This document shows positions 16,573 through 24,870 of a stretch of 64,000 nucleotides of DNA, piece by piece. Below the pieces are notes generated by a model, which saw only the letters and a program-made list of their open reading frames with translations, was not told where the DNA came from and did not search any database. This DNA is from Flavobacteria bacterium GWA2_35_26. Lineage in GTDB: Bacteria > Bacteroidota > Bacteroidia > Flavobacteriales > Flavobacteriaceae. The DNA lies in NCBI GenBank assembly GCA_001800905.1, contig MGWH01000001.1, positions 1 through 64,000 on the forward strand. Direction: 5' to 3'. The translations under genes and the position numbers were made by a program. The stretch's first letter is position 1. Each line of letters starts with the position of its first letter.

Positions 16573-17715
16573 ATGAAATCATTTTTTTTAAAACTTATTG
16601 TCCTATTCAACCTACTGCTACTTTGCGGATGCAAACAAAATAGCACTATTTCATCAGATTCAGCAACTACTGCTAAAAACGAAATTAAATACGCTAAAGG
16701 ATTAGAAATATACCATCATAAAGGCTATTCTATCCTTATGATTACACATCCTTGGCCAGATGCCAAAACACCATTTACCTATATTCTACAAGAAAAAGAC
16801 GGAATTATTCCCGATAGCTTAGAACAGTATCCCCGAATTTCGGTTCCTATACAATCTGTAGTAGTAACCTCTACTACTCACATTCCAGCCTTGGAATTAT
16901 TGGGCGTGGAAAACACCTTAGTAGGTTTTCCCAATACCGATTTTATTTCATCACCTAAAACACGAAAACGTATTGATTCTGGACAGGTAAAGGAAGTAGG
17001 AACTAACGAGACCCTGAATCCAGAGATTCTGATCGATATGGTTCCCGATGTGATTGTGAGTTTTGGTCTAAACAATAGCAATCCAACTTTGGATAATTTA
17101 CAAAAAAGTGGATTGAAAGTTCTTTTAAACGGCGATTGGAACGAACAATCCCCACTTGGAAAAGCAGAATGGATTAAGTTTTTTGGTGCTCTGTATGGCT
17201 TGGATGCCAAAGCCAAAACAATTTTTACTTCTATTGAAAAAGAATACCAAACCACTTTGGCTTTAGCCAAAAAAGCAACATACAAACCAACAGTGTTAAG
17301 CGGCGCCATGTATCAAGATCAATGGTTTGTGCCGCAAGGAGAAAGCTGGATGGCTTTATTTTTAAAAGAGTCGCAATCCAATTATTTATGGGCTAACACC
17401 ACCGGAACGGGAAGTTTGACTTTGCCTTTTGAAACCATTTTAGAAAAAGCACAAACCGCCGAGTTTTGGATTGCGCCAGGTGATTTTTCTTCTTTAAAAG
17501 AGATGAATAATAGCAATCCACATTATTCGAAATTTGAAGCGTTTAAAAATAAAAAAGTATATTCGTACGCATTACACAAAGGCGCTAAAGGTGGGATTTT
17601 GTTTTTTGAATGGTCATCTACTCGCCCGGATTGGGTGCTGAAAGATTTGATAGCTATTTTCCATCCCGAATTACTCCCAAGTCATCGTCCCTATTTTTTT
17701 GAAAAATTAAAATAA
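16573..17715 (+). CDS. btuF: Cobalamin-type ABC transporter substrate-binding lipoprotein
   Basis: A 380-residue periplasmic-binding lipoprotein (lipobox LLCGC, Cys about residue 20) with the class III two-lobed fold: lobe one has SVVVTSTTHIPALELLGVE and PEILIDMVPDVIVSFG; lobe two has SGAMYQDQWFVPQGESW and FWIAPGDFSSL. It delivers substrate to the BtuC/BtuD pair encoded next. Cobalamin specificity is inferred from the divergent riboswitch-controlled btuB; the fold alone would also fit an iron-siderophore binder. It is the first gene of a three-gene operon. Confidence 0.82.
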   Translation: MKSFFLKLIVLFNLLLLCGCKQNSTISSDSATTAKNEIKYAKGLEIYHHKGYSILMITHPWPDAKTPFTYILQEKDGIIPDSLEQYPRISVPIQSVVVTSTTHIPALELLGVENTLVGFPNTDFISSPKTRKRIDSGQVKEVGTNETLNPEILIDMVPDVIVSFGLNNSNPTLDNLQKSGLKVLLNGDWNEQSPLGKAEWIKFFGALYGLDAKAKTIFTSIEKEYQTTLALAKKATYKPTVLSGAMYQDQWFVPQGESWMALFLKESQSNYLWANTTGTGSLTLPFETILEKAQTAEFWIAPGDFSSLKEMNNSNPHYSKFEAFKNKKVYSYALHKGAKGGILFFEWSSTRPDWVLKDLIAIFHPELLPSHRPYFFEKLK

Positions 17716-17716
17716 T

Positions 17717-18748
17717 TTGAATACAACCCATCGAAATACGGTACTTTTTCTTGTCCTAAGTGTAGGATTGGTTTTCCTATTTCTACTCAATATAAGTATG
17801 GGTGCCGTTGCCATTCCTTTAAAAGAAGTATGTAACAGTTTACTTGGCACAGTAGCAAGTAAATCCTCTTGGGAATATATCATTATGGATTACCGCTTAC
17901 CCAAAGCTATTGTCGCCATTTTAGTAGGAATGGGTTTAGCGATTAGCGGACTCTTAATGCAAACTTTATTTCGGAATCCTCTAGCGGGACCTTATGTTCT
18001 TGGATTAAGTTCAGGAGCGAGTTTAGGAGTAGCCTTAGTGATTTTAGGATCGGCATTTTTACCTGCTTTTGCTAGTGAATTAGTACTTTCTTCTTACGGA
18101 ATTGTGATCGCCTCCAGTTTGGGTAGTTTCCTAGTTTTACTAGCAGTTTTGGCAGTTGCTCAACGATTGCGAGACACCATGGCTATTCTAATTGTAGGAT
18201 TGATGTTTGGTAGTTTAACTAACGCTTTAGTGGGAACACTCTCCTACTTTAGTACAGCGGCACAATTGCAAAAATTTACTTTCTGGTCTTTAGGATCTTT
18301 AGGTAATTTATCTTGGACATCAATTGCGATTTTGTTTGTATGTGTGATGCTAGGTTTAGTTTTAAGTTTACTTAGTATTAAACCTTTAAACAGTTTACTT
18401 TTAGGTGAGAATTACGCCAAGAGTTTAGGATTGAATTATACTAAAGCTCGTTTTATAATCATTTTAGCCACCAGTATTCTAGCAGGAAGTATCACTGCTT
18501 TTGCAGGACCGATTGCATTTATTGGTTTGGCTGTGCCACATATTTCTAAATTAGTTTTTCAAACCAGTAATCATTTGGTTTTATTTTGGAGTACGTTATT
18601 ATTTGGCGCCATGATTATGTTGGTTTGTGATAGCATTTCGCAGTTACCCAATTCGGCTATAGTAATTCCTATTAATGCCATCACTTCTATTTTAGGAGCT
18701 CCAATTGTAATTTGGTTACTTATTCGCAAACGTAAAATGATCAGCTAA
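17717..18748 (+). CDS. btuC: FecCD/BtuC-type ABC transporter permease
   Basis: A 343-residue integral membrane protein with about ten hydrophobic segments and the FecCD landmarks: YRLPKAIVAILVGMGLAISG, NPLAGPYVLGLSSGASLG, and the ATPase-coupling region FAGPIAFIGLAVPHISK. It begins at TTG 17717, one base after the btuF stop, which suggests translational coupling. It forms the inner-membrane channel of the importer. Confidence 0.87.
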   Translation: MNTTHRNTVLFLVLSVGLVFLFLLNISMGAVAIPLKEVCNSLLGTVASKSSWEYIIMDYRLPKAIVAILVGMGLAISGLLMQTLFRNPLAGPYVLGLSSGASLGVALVILGSAFLPAFASELVLSSYGIVIASSLGSFLVLLAVLAVAQRLRDTMAILIVGLMFGSLTNALVGTLSYFSTAAQLQKFTFWSLGSLGNLSWTSIAILFVCVMLGLVLSLLSIKPLNSLLLGENYAKSLGLNYTKARFIIILATSILAGSITAFAGPIAFIGLAVPHISKLVFQTSNHLVLFWSTLLFGAMIMLVCDSISQLPNSAIVIPINAITSILGAPIVIWLLIRKRKMIS

Positions 18749-19533
18749 TGGAGAAAACTTATATTTTAGAAGCCAAAGACATTAGCATTGGGTACACCAA
18801 TAAAAAAAATAGTACCACTGTTGCATCAAACATTTCCATTTCGTTAGAAAAAGGAAAACTGACTGCTTTAATTGGTGCCAATGGTATTGGAAAATCAACA
18901 TTATTACGCACTTTAATCGGAATTCAATGGCCACTTTCTGGTACCGTTTATTTAGAAAATAAAGACATCCATTCTTTAGACAATTTGACTTTAGCACAAC
19001 ATTTAAGTGTAGTTTTAACTGACAAATTACCTCCAAGTAACCTGACTGTTTTTGAACTTATTGCGCTAGGAAGACAACCCTATACAAACTGGATTGGAAA
19101 ACTTTCAACTGAAGATATTGCTAAAGTAAAAGAAGCAATGGAACTAACACAAATTAGTCATTTGGCTGATAAACGTCATTTTGAAATTAGTGATGGACAG
19201 TTGCAGATCGTACTTATTGCTCGTGCATTGGCACAAGATACGCCGTTGATTATTTTGGATGAACCAACTACTCACTTGGATTTATTACACAAAGTAACCC
19301 TTTTCAAACTTTTGAAAAAACTGACACAAGAAACGGGAAAATCCATCTTGTTTTCAACACATGATATTGATATGGCCATTCAATTGAGTGACGAAATGAT
19401 CCTAATGACACCGGAATCGGTGGTGCAAGACCAACCGTGTAAGTTAATTATGAAAGGAAGTTTCAATACCTTATTTCAGGAGGAACATATTGGTTTTGAT
19501 GCCGAAAAAGGAAAATTCGTTATCAAAGGATAA
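18748..19533 (+). CDS. btuD: ABC transporter ATPase (BtuD/FecE type)
   Basis: A 261-residue ATPase: Walker A GANGIGKST, Q-loop in the region around LAQHLSVVL, signature ISDGQLQ in place of the usual LSGGQ, Walker B LIILDEP and the switch His in STHDIDM. The atypical signature (SDGQ) is common in FecE-like ATPases. Its ATG overlaps the btuC stop by one base. It powers cobalamin import with BtuC. Confidence 0.87.
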   Translation: MEKTYILEAKDISIGYTNKKNSTTVASNISISLEKGKLTALIGANGIGKSTLLRTLIGIQWPLSGTVYLENKDIHSLDNLTLAQHLSVVLTDKLPPSNLTVFELIALGRQPYTNWIGKLSTEDIAKVKEAMELTQISHLADKRHFEISDGQLQIVLIARALAQDTPLIILDEPTTHLDLLHKVTLFKLLKKLTQETGKSILFSTHDIDMAIQLSDEMILMTPESVVQDQPCKLIMKGSFNTLFQEEHIGFDAEKGKFVIKG

Positions 19534-19538
19534 CTGAT

Positions 19539-19994
19539 TTAACGTTTCAAGCCGATTTGTCTTTTGGCTTCTCCCACAACAAAAGCAACCGAATTGGCAA
19601 TATTAAAACTGCGAATTAATGGTGACATTGGAATAGTCAAATGATTTTCAAACAAAGCTAACACTGCTGCGCTCAAACCTACACTCTCTTTGCCAAATAC
19701 CAACCAATCTCCGTCTTGAAATTCAGTTTCCAAATAGGATTTTGAAGCATGTGAACTCATCAAAAAGACACGGGAACGATCTGGAATTTGATTCAGCCAT
19801 TCGTCTACATTTTGGTATTCAGTCACATCCAAATGAACCCAATAATCCAAACCCGAACGCTTTAAATTCTTATCATTGATCACAAATCCGAAAGGATGTA
19901 TCAAGTGTAATTTGCTTTCTGTTCCTACACAAAGCCGACCAATGTTGCCTGTGTTATTCGGAATTTCAGGTTCAACCAATACGATGTTTAACAT
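19539..19994 (-). CDS. trmL: tRNA (cytidine/uridine-34-2'-O)-methyltransferase
   Basis: A 151-residue SPOUT methyltransferase from ATG 19994. The N-terminus LNIVLVEPEIPNNTGNIGRL is the TrmL/YibK signature. The knot motifs LVFGKESVGL and IPMSPLIRSFNIANSVAFV bind SAM. It methylates the wobble ribose of leucine tRNAs; a tRNA-Leu gene is in this window, but that is probably coincidence. It is four bases downstream of the pseudouridine synthase gene, so both act on RNA from one operon. Confidence 0.9.
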   Translation of the reverse strand: MLNIVLVEPEIPNNTGNIGRLCVGTESKLHLIHPFGFVINDKNLKRSGLDYWVHLDVTEYQNVDEWLNQIPDRSRVFLMSSHASKSYLETEFQDGDWLVFGKESVGLSAAVLALFENHLTIPMSPLIRSFNIANSVAFVVGEAKRQIGLKR

Positions 19995-19998
19995 ACTT

Positions 19999-20577
19999 TT
20001 ATTTATTTTCGATTTGAAAATCATTCACTTCAATTACTTCGCCTGCTTGTAAATTATTCAACTCTACATTCCCAACCCGAACGCGAACCAAACGCAAAGT
20101 AGGAAAACCTACATATGCCGTCATTTTGCGCACCTGCCTGAACTTGCCTTCATTAATAGTAATCGAAAGCCAAGAAGTAGGACCATGACGTTCGTCTCGA
20201 ATCTTTTTTCCTCTAGCTCCAAAAGCGGGAACTTCATGAATCAAGAATGCTTTACAGGGTTTCGTAATGTATTTTCTGCCATTAAAACCAATTTCCACTC
20301 CTTTTTGTAATTGCTCCACTGCTTCTTGATGGATAACTCCATCCACCTGAACATAATACTCTTTCTCTACTTTCTTACTGCGAACGATTTCGCTCATCAT
20401 TCCATCAGTTGTCAAAAGCAACAAGCCTTCTGAATCTTCATCCAAACGCCCAATAGCCATCGTTCCTTCTGGAAAAGGATACAATTCTCCTAAAAGTCGT
20501 TTCTTTCTTTTTAATTCATATACAAACTGACTCAAATAGCCATAGGGTTTATGAATAATAAAATGTTGATGAGACAT
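19999..20577 (-). CDS. Pseudouridine synthase, RluE/RsuA family
   Basis: A 192-residue enzyme without the S4 domain, beginning HFIIHKPYGYLSQF. The catalytic motif GRLDEDSEGLLLLT carries the nucleophilic Asp (about residue 46), and KFRQVRKM is the conserved C-terminal motif. The lack of S4 and the length fit RluE, which modifies 23S rRNA U2457. It is the first gene of the pair with trmL. A CAAAAGTA (minus-strand TACTTTTG) at 20595-20602 could be its -7 element. Confidence 0.87.
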   Translation of the reverse strand: MSHQHFIIHKPYGYLSQFVYELKRKKRLLGELYPFPEGTMAIGRLDEDSEGLLLLTTDGMMSEIVRSKKVEKEYYVQVDGVIHQEAVEQLQKGVEIGFNGRKYITKPCKAFLIHEVPAFGARGKKIRDERHGPTSWLSITINEGKFRQVRKMTAYVGFPTLRLVRVRVGNVELNNLQAGEVIEVNDFQIENK

Positions 20578-20689
20578 ATGGTTGTAATTTGTGGCAAAAG
20601 TACATTATTATTGAAGAAAAAATAATTATTTTGAAGCACCAAATTCAGAGAATTACCTACTTTTACTACTTTCTAAATTTATCCTTTCT

Positions 20690-22024
20690 ATGACTGCTAT
20701 TCTTCCTTTTTTGTTGGCTTTTATTGTAGCTTTAGCTATTGGTATATATATTGGCAAACTCTTATTTTCTGCAAAAACACAAGCTGAAAAAATCAGTTTA
20801 GAAGAAAAGGTTCTCGCGGGTCAAGCCCAAATTCAAAACTTCAAAGAAGCGATAGAAAAAGAACGAATGGAAAAAGAAGTTATTCGAAACGAGAAAGACA
20901 GCTTGGCAATTCAATTGTCCAAAAAAGAAGTTGATTTTGAAAATCTTTGGGAACGCAATAAAGAACAAAAACAAGAAGTTGAACAGCTTCAGGAAAAATT
21001 TACTAAAGAATTCGAAAATTTAGCCAATAAAATACTGGAAGAAAAATCGAATAAATTCACCGAGCAGAACAAAGAAAATATGCAAAATATCTTGACGCCT
21101 TTGCAAGATAAAATTCAATTATTCGAAAAGAAAGTCGAAGACACCCACAAAGAAAGTATTGATTACCATGCGGCTTTGCGCCAACAAATTTTAGGCTTAC
21201 GCGAAATGAATATTCAGATGAGCAAAGAGACGATCAATTTGACCAAAGCCCTAAAAGGCGACAGCAAAATGCAAGGTAATTGGGGCGAATTAGTTCTGGA
21301 ACGCGTTTTAGAAAAATCAGGTTTAGAAAAAGGTCGTGAATACGAAGTGCAACAAGCCTTTACTACAGACGAAGGCAATCGCGTTTTTCCTGACGTTGTG
21401 ATTAATTTGCCTGATGGCAAAAAAATGATTGTCGACTCTAAAGTATCGTTAACGGCATACGAGAAATACATCAATGAAGAAGACGATGAGTTGAAATCTA
21501 ACTTCCTAAAAGAACACGTCAATTCTATCAAACGCCATGTAGAACAACTGGGTAACAAAAATTACCAGGACTTGTACCAAATTGAAAGCCCTGATTTTGT
21601 ATTACTCTTTATCCCAATTGAACCTGCTTTTGCCATGGCTTTAAATGAAGATACCACCTTATACAACAAGGCATTTGAAAAAAATATTGTTATCGTAACT
21701 CCAGCAACTTTATTGGCAACACTGCGAACTATTGATAGTATGTGGACCAATCAAAAGCAACAAGAAAATGCGTTAGAAATTGCTCGTCAAGCGGGAGCAT
21801 TGTATGATAAATTCGAAGGTTTTGTAGCCGACTTAATTAAAATCGGGAAGAAAATAGACGAAAGCAAAGTGGAATATGCCGGCGCTATGAACAAATTAGT
21901 GGAAGGAAAAGGAAACCTAATTAGTAGCGTAGAACGTTTGAAAAAAATGGGGGCGAAAGCCAAAAAAGCGCTGCCAGACAACATTATTAATCGTGCAGAA
22001 CTAGACGAAAATCAATCTGAATAA
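20690..22024 (+). CDS. rmuC: DNA recombination protein RmuC
   Basis: A 444-residue protein with an N-terminal transmembrane helix (about 3-24), a long coiled coil (about 30-200, Glu/Lys/Gln-rich) and a C-terminal nuclease-like RmuC domain (about 200-400) with MQGNWGELVLERVLEKSGL, FPDVVINLPDGKKMIVDSKV and IEPAFAMAL. RmuC limits inversions between short inverted repeats; the DSK core resembles PD-(D/E)XK nucleases. Its stop overlaps the start of the thioesterase gene. Confidence 0.92.
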   Translation: MTAILPFLLAFIVALAIGIYIGKLLFSAKTQAEKISLEEKVLAGQAQIQNFKEAIEKERMEKEVIRNEKDSLAIQLSKKEVDFENLWERNKEQKQEVEQLQEKFTKEFENLANKILEEKSNKFTEQNKENMQNILTPLQDKIQLFEKKVEDTHKESIDYHAALRQQILGLREMNIQMSKETINLTKALKGDSKMQGNWGELVLERVLEKSGLEKGREYEVQQAFTTDEGNRVFPDVVINLPDGKKMIVDSKVSLTAYEKYINEEDDELKSNFLKEHVNSIKRHVEQLGNKNYQDLYQIESPDFVLLFIPIEPAFAMALNEDTTLYNKAFEKNIVIVTPATLLATLRTIDSMWTNQKQQENALEIARQAGALYDKFEGFVADLIKIGKKIDESKVEYAGAMNKLVEGKGNLISSVERLKKMGAKAKKALPDNIINRAELDENQSE

Positions 22025-22572
22025 TGAATAACAACTTTAAAACCGTAGCCTCTTCCTATATCAGCATTTCTGAACTAATGCTTCCTTCTCATACTAACTT
22101 TAGCGGTAAAATTCACGGAGGGTATATTTTGTCGCTACTAGATCAAATTGCCTTTGCATGCGCCTCTAAATTTTCAGGAAATTATTGTGTTACTGCCTCT
22201 GTAGATACGGTCAATTTTTTAAAACCAATTGAAGTCGGCGAGCTCGTAACCATGAAAGCTAGTGTTAACTACGTGGGGAAAAGCTCCATGATTATTGGCA
22301 TACGAGTAGAATCCGAAAACATTCAAACAGGAGTAATAAAACACTGTAACTCTTCTTATTTTACGATGGTCGCTAAAGACAAAGAAGGAAATAGCGTTCC
22401 TGTTCCTGGATTGATTATTTCTAATCTAAAAGAAGTACGCCGTTTTTGCAATTGCCTGAAACAAATTGCTTTGAAAAAAGAAAGGGATTTACATGAAGAA
22501 ATTTTTGATTATAGTTCCATCGAAACAATTGAAAGTTTAAAAAAATACAATGTTTCCATAGAATTGAATTAA
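22024..22572 (+). CDS. Acyl-CoA thioesterase (hotdog fold, YciA-like)
   Basis: A 182-residue protein. The hotdog domain (about 10-130) has the motif NFSGKIHGGYILSLLDQIAF, whose Asn/His/Asp region holds the catalytic acid, then VTASVDTVNFLKPIEVGELV. A C-terminal helical extension contains a Cys pair (RRFCNCLKQ). It hydrolyses acyl-CoA esters; chain-length preference is unknown. Its ATG overlaps the rmuC stop by one base. Confidence 0.87.
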   Translation: MNNNFKTVASSYISISELMLPSHTNFSGKIHGGYILSLLDQIAFACASKFSGNYCVTASVDTVNFLKPIEVGELVTMKASVNYVGKSSMIIGIRVESENIQTGVIKHCNSSYFTMVAKDKEGNSVPVPGLIISNLKEVRRFCNCLKQIALKKERDLHEEIFDYSSIETIESLKKYNVSIELN

Positions 22573-22633
22573 GACAAAACCCTTTGTTTAATCACTATCA
22601 TTTGGTATCTTTAGTTATAGAACAAAATTGATT

Positions 22634-23179
22634 ATGAAACTTTTCTTCAGCGTATTATTTTTATCATTAAGTTTTGCTGCATTTTCTCAAGGAAAATGGA
22701 CAACGCAATCGGGCACCATTGGTTTCGAAGCTTCGGTACCTTTATTTGAAGAAATCATCGCAGAAAATAATTTCGTTGAATGTACAGTAAATACAAAAAA
22801 CAAAACAATTAGTTGTATTGTAAAAATCAAGGATTTTGATTTTAAGCTGGATTTAATGAAGACCCATTTCAATGAAATTTATTTGGAAAGCGACAAATAT
22901 CCAAGAGCCCTATTTAAAGGAAGTATTCCTAATTTAGATATCGATAAACTTTCAAACGAAGGGACTATTTTAAAAATAAACGGAACTATAAAGATTCATG
23001 GGGTTTCAAAACCATTAAGTGTCAATGGGATTTTCAAGAAATCAAAAAATCAACTACAATTACAAGCTAACTTTATCCTTGTTACCGATGATTTTGAAAT
23101 AAAAATTCCAAGTATGATAATCGCAAAAGTTTCTAAAAAAGTCCGCACTAAATTGGATTGTACTTTAGAATCCAATTAG
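22634..23179 (+). CDS. Secreted YceI-like lipid-binding protein
   Basis: A 181-residue protein with a signal peptide ending near AAFSQG. The mature part fits the YceI beta-barrel: GTIGFEASVPLFEEIIAEN, the central FNEIYLESDKYPRALFKG and GTIKIHGVSKPLSVNG. YceI proteins bind polyprenoid lipids in the periplasm. It is somewhat diverged at the start. The 3' end overlaps by four bases the convergent epimerase gene. ATG 22634 is chosen over an in-frame TTG six bases earlier. Confidence 0.8.
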   Translation: MKLFFSVLFLSLSFAAFSQGKWTTQSGTIGFEASVPLFEEIIAENNFVECTVNTKNKTISCIVKIKDFDFKLDLMKTHFNEIYLESDKYPRALFKGSIPNLDIDKLSNEGTILKINGTIKIHGVSKPLSVNGIFKKSKNQLQLQANFILVTDDFEIKIPSMIIAKVSKKVRTKLDCTLESN

Positions 23180-24090
23180 CCTAACAAACAATTGCGCAAC
23201 GCTTTTTCTAAATCTGTATATTTAAATTGGAATCCTGTTTTTTCAATTTTATCAGAGGCTACTCTCCTACCTTTCAAAACCAATTGAGCCATTTCACCCA
23301 AGATCAATCGCAACACAAAAGCAGGAACATTAGGCAACCAAATGGTATAGCCAAATACTTTAGCTAAAGTTTCGGAGAAAATGGTGTTAGTTGTTTTGTC
23401 ATTAATTGCAGCATTGTAAGGCCCTTGCATTGTTGCATCTAAAATGGCTTTCAAATAAATTTGACACAAATCATCAATATGAATCCATGGCATGTACTGT
23501 TTTCCAGAACCTAAAGTACTACCTAATTTGAATTGGAACAAAGGAGCCAGTTGTTTTAAAACACCATCATCTTTTCCTAAAACCAACCCTGTTCTGATTT
23601 GAACAGTTCGAATCCCTAATTCATGAACAGGAATAGTTGCCGATTCCCATTCTTGACAAACCGTTCCTAAAAAATCATTGGCTGGAGGCGTGGTTTCATC
23701 ACAAAGTTGCTCATCAGTAATTGTGCCATAAATACCGACTCCAGATGCTGATATAAAAGCATCTAATTTTTTATTATTCAATTTCAAACAAGTCGATAAT
23801 AACTTAGTTGATTTTACTCTACTATCTAAAACAGCTTTCTTCCGACTGGCTGTCCATCGCTTAGCGCCAATATTCTCTCCTGCTAAATGAATTACATAAT
23901 CGGCTTTCAAAATAGCTTCCTCATCAATGGTACCTGATTCAACATCCCACTGAAAGTACGAAATGTCGGCATAATTTTGTTTTGCAGTACGACTCAAAAT
24001 CGAAACTGAAAATCCGCTTTCAATTAATAATTCAGTCAGTTTTTTTCCAATAAATCCGGTACCTCCCGTCAATAATACATTTGTTTTCAT
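23176..24090 (-). CDS. TIGR01777-type NAD(P)-binding epimerase-like protein
   Basis: A 304-residue protein from ATG 24090. It has the Rossmann start LLTGGTGFIGKKLTE, then YVIHLAGENIGAKRWT, the SGVGIYG segment and a C-terminal DUF1731 domain (RLILGEMAQLVLKGRRV). The family is extended SDR-like and often miscalled as a SulA-type cell-division inhibitor. It is divergent from the TetR-led operon, with an inverted repeat between them, and related families co-occur with photolyase clusters, so I group it tentatively with the light-associated region. Confidence 0.85.
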   Translation of the reverse strand: MKTNVLLTGGTGFIGKKLTELLIESGFSVSILSRTAKQNYADISYFQWDVESGTIDEEAILKADYVIHLAGENIGAKRWTASRKKAVLDSRVKSTKLLSTCLKLNNKKLDAFISASGVGIYGTITDEQLCDETTPPANDFLGTVCQEWESATIPVHELGIRTVQIRTGLVLGKDDGVLKQLAPLFQFKLGSTLGSGKQYMPWIHIDDLCQIYLKAILDATMQGPYNAAINDKTTNTIFSETLAKVFGYTIWLPNVPAFVLRLILGEMAQLVLKGRRVASDKIEKTGFQFKYTDLEKALRNCLLG

Positions 24091-24142
24091 AACTGAACTA
24101 TTTTCATATTTTGAATTCATTACAAATATAAACAAATATTTT

Positions 24143-24170
24143 GTTTAACTTTTTTAATATTTAGTTAAAC
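24143..24170. promoter_or_regulatory. Candidate operator between divergent TIGR01777 and TetR genes
   Basis: GTTTAAC (24143-24149) and GTTAAAC (24164-24170) are exact reverse complements 14 bases apart, inside an AT-rich divergent intergenic region. TTTTGTTTAA also occurs on the minus strand at the carH promoter. The element could bind the adjacent TetR-like protein or the CarH-type regulator; this is inferred from position only. Confidence 0.35.
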
Positions 24171-24210
24171 ATTTTATATCTTTATGCTCTAATTTGAAAA
24201 CGATTTGAAA

Positions 24211-24870
24211 ATGGCTACTAAAAAATCAACCTTGACAAAAGACAAAATAGTTTCAATGTTCATGAACGACACTCTTGAAAACAATGAAAAACCTAAATCT
24301 GTATATCATTTTGCGAAAGCAAATGGTTTGACAGAATCGGAATTTTACAATTTCTTTGGAGGGCTTGAAGGAGTTGAAAAAGAAATTTTTAGCACTTTTT
24401 TGGCTAAAACAATAGAACTATTGGACAAGGACAAAGACTATGAATACTATGACATGAAAAGTAAAATGTTAAGTTTTTATTTTACCTTTTTCGAATTACT
24501 ATCCGCCAATCGTAGCTATGTTGTATTGAGTTTGAAAGAAAATAAAAATCCACTACAAGGTTTGATGCAGTTATCTAGTTTACGTAATGGATTTAAAGAA
24601 TTTGTTAGCGGAATAATTTCAGATGAATACCGTTTGAAACAAGAAAAGTTTCAAGAAATTCAAGAAAAAGCGCTACAAGAATCCGCTTGGTTTCAATTGA
24701 TGATGACTTTGAAATTCTGGTTAGACGACAGCTCTGCTTCTTTTGAGAAAACAGATCTTTTTATTGAAAAATCGGTTAAAGCATCGTTTGAATTAATGAA
24801 TACTGCTCCTTTAGAAAGCCTAATTGATTTTGGAAAATTCCTGTTCAAAGAAAAAATACAACACAACTAA
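24211..24870 (+). CDS. TetR-like transcriptional regulator
   Basis: A 219-residue all-helical protein. The N-terminal part (about 10-60, with KSVYHFAKANGLTESEFYNFFGG) looks like a TetR-type helix-turn-helix, although the recognition region is atypical. The remainder (about 70-210) is a helical ligand or dimerisation domain. It is the first gene of the rightward run ABC1 kinase, TIGR03643, SDR, folE, and abuts the kinase gene with no gap, so it probably controls this operon. ATG 24211 is preferred to a TTG two codons earlier. Confidence 0.75.
   Translation: MATKKSTLTKDKIVSMFMNDTLENNEKPKSVYHFAKANGLTESEFYNFFGGLEGVEKEIFSTFLAKTIELLDKDKDYEYYDMKSKMLSFYFTFFELLSANRSYVVLSLKENKNPLQGLMQLSSLRNGFKEFVSGIISDEYRLKQEKFQEIQEKALQESAWFQLMMTLKFWLDDSSASFEKTDLFIEKSVKASFELMNTAPLESLIDFGKFLFKEKIQHN

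Noticed and set aside
16878..17309. Leftward 143-codon open frame inside btuF
   Set aside because: Antisense shadow of a well-supported gene, with no homologous motifs of its own.
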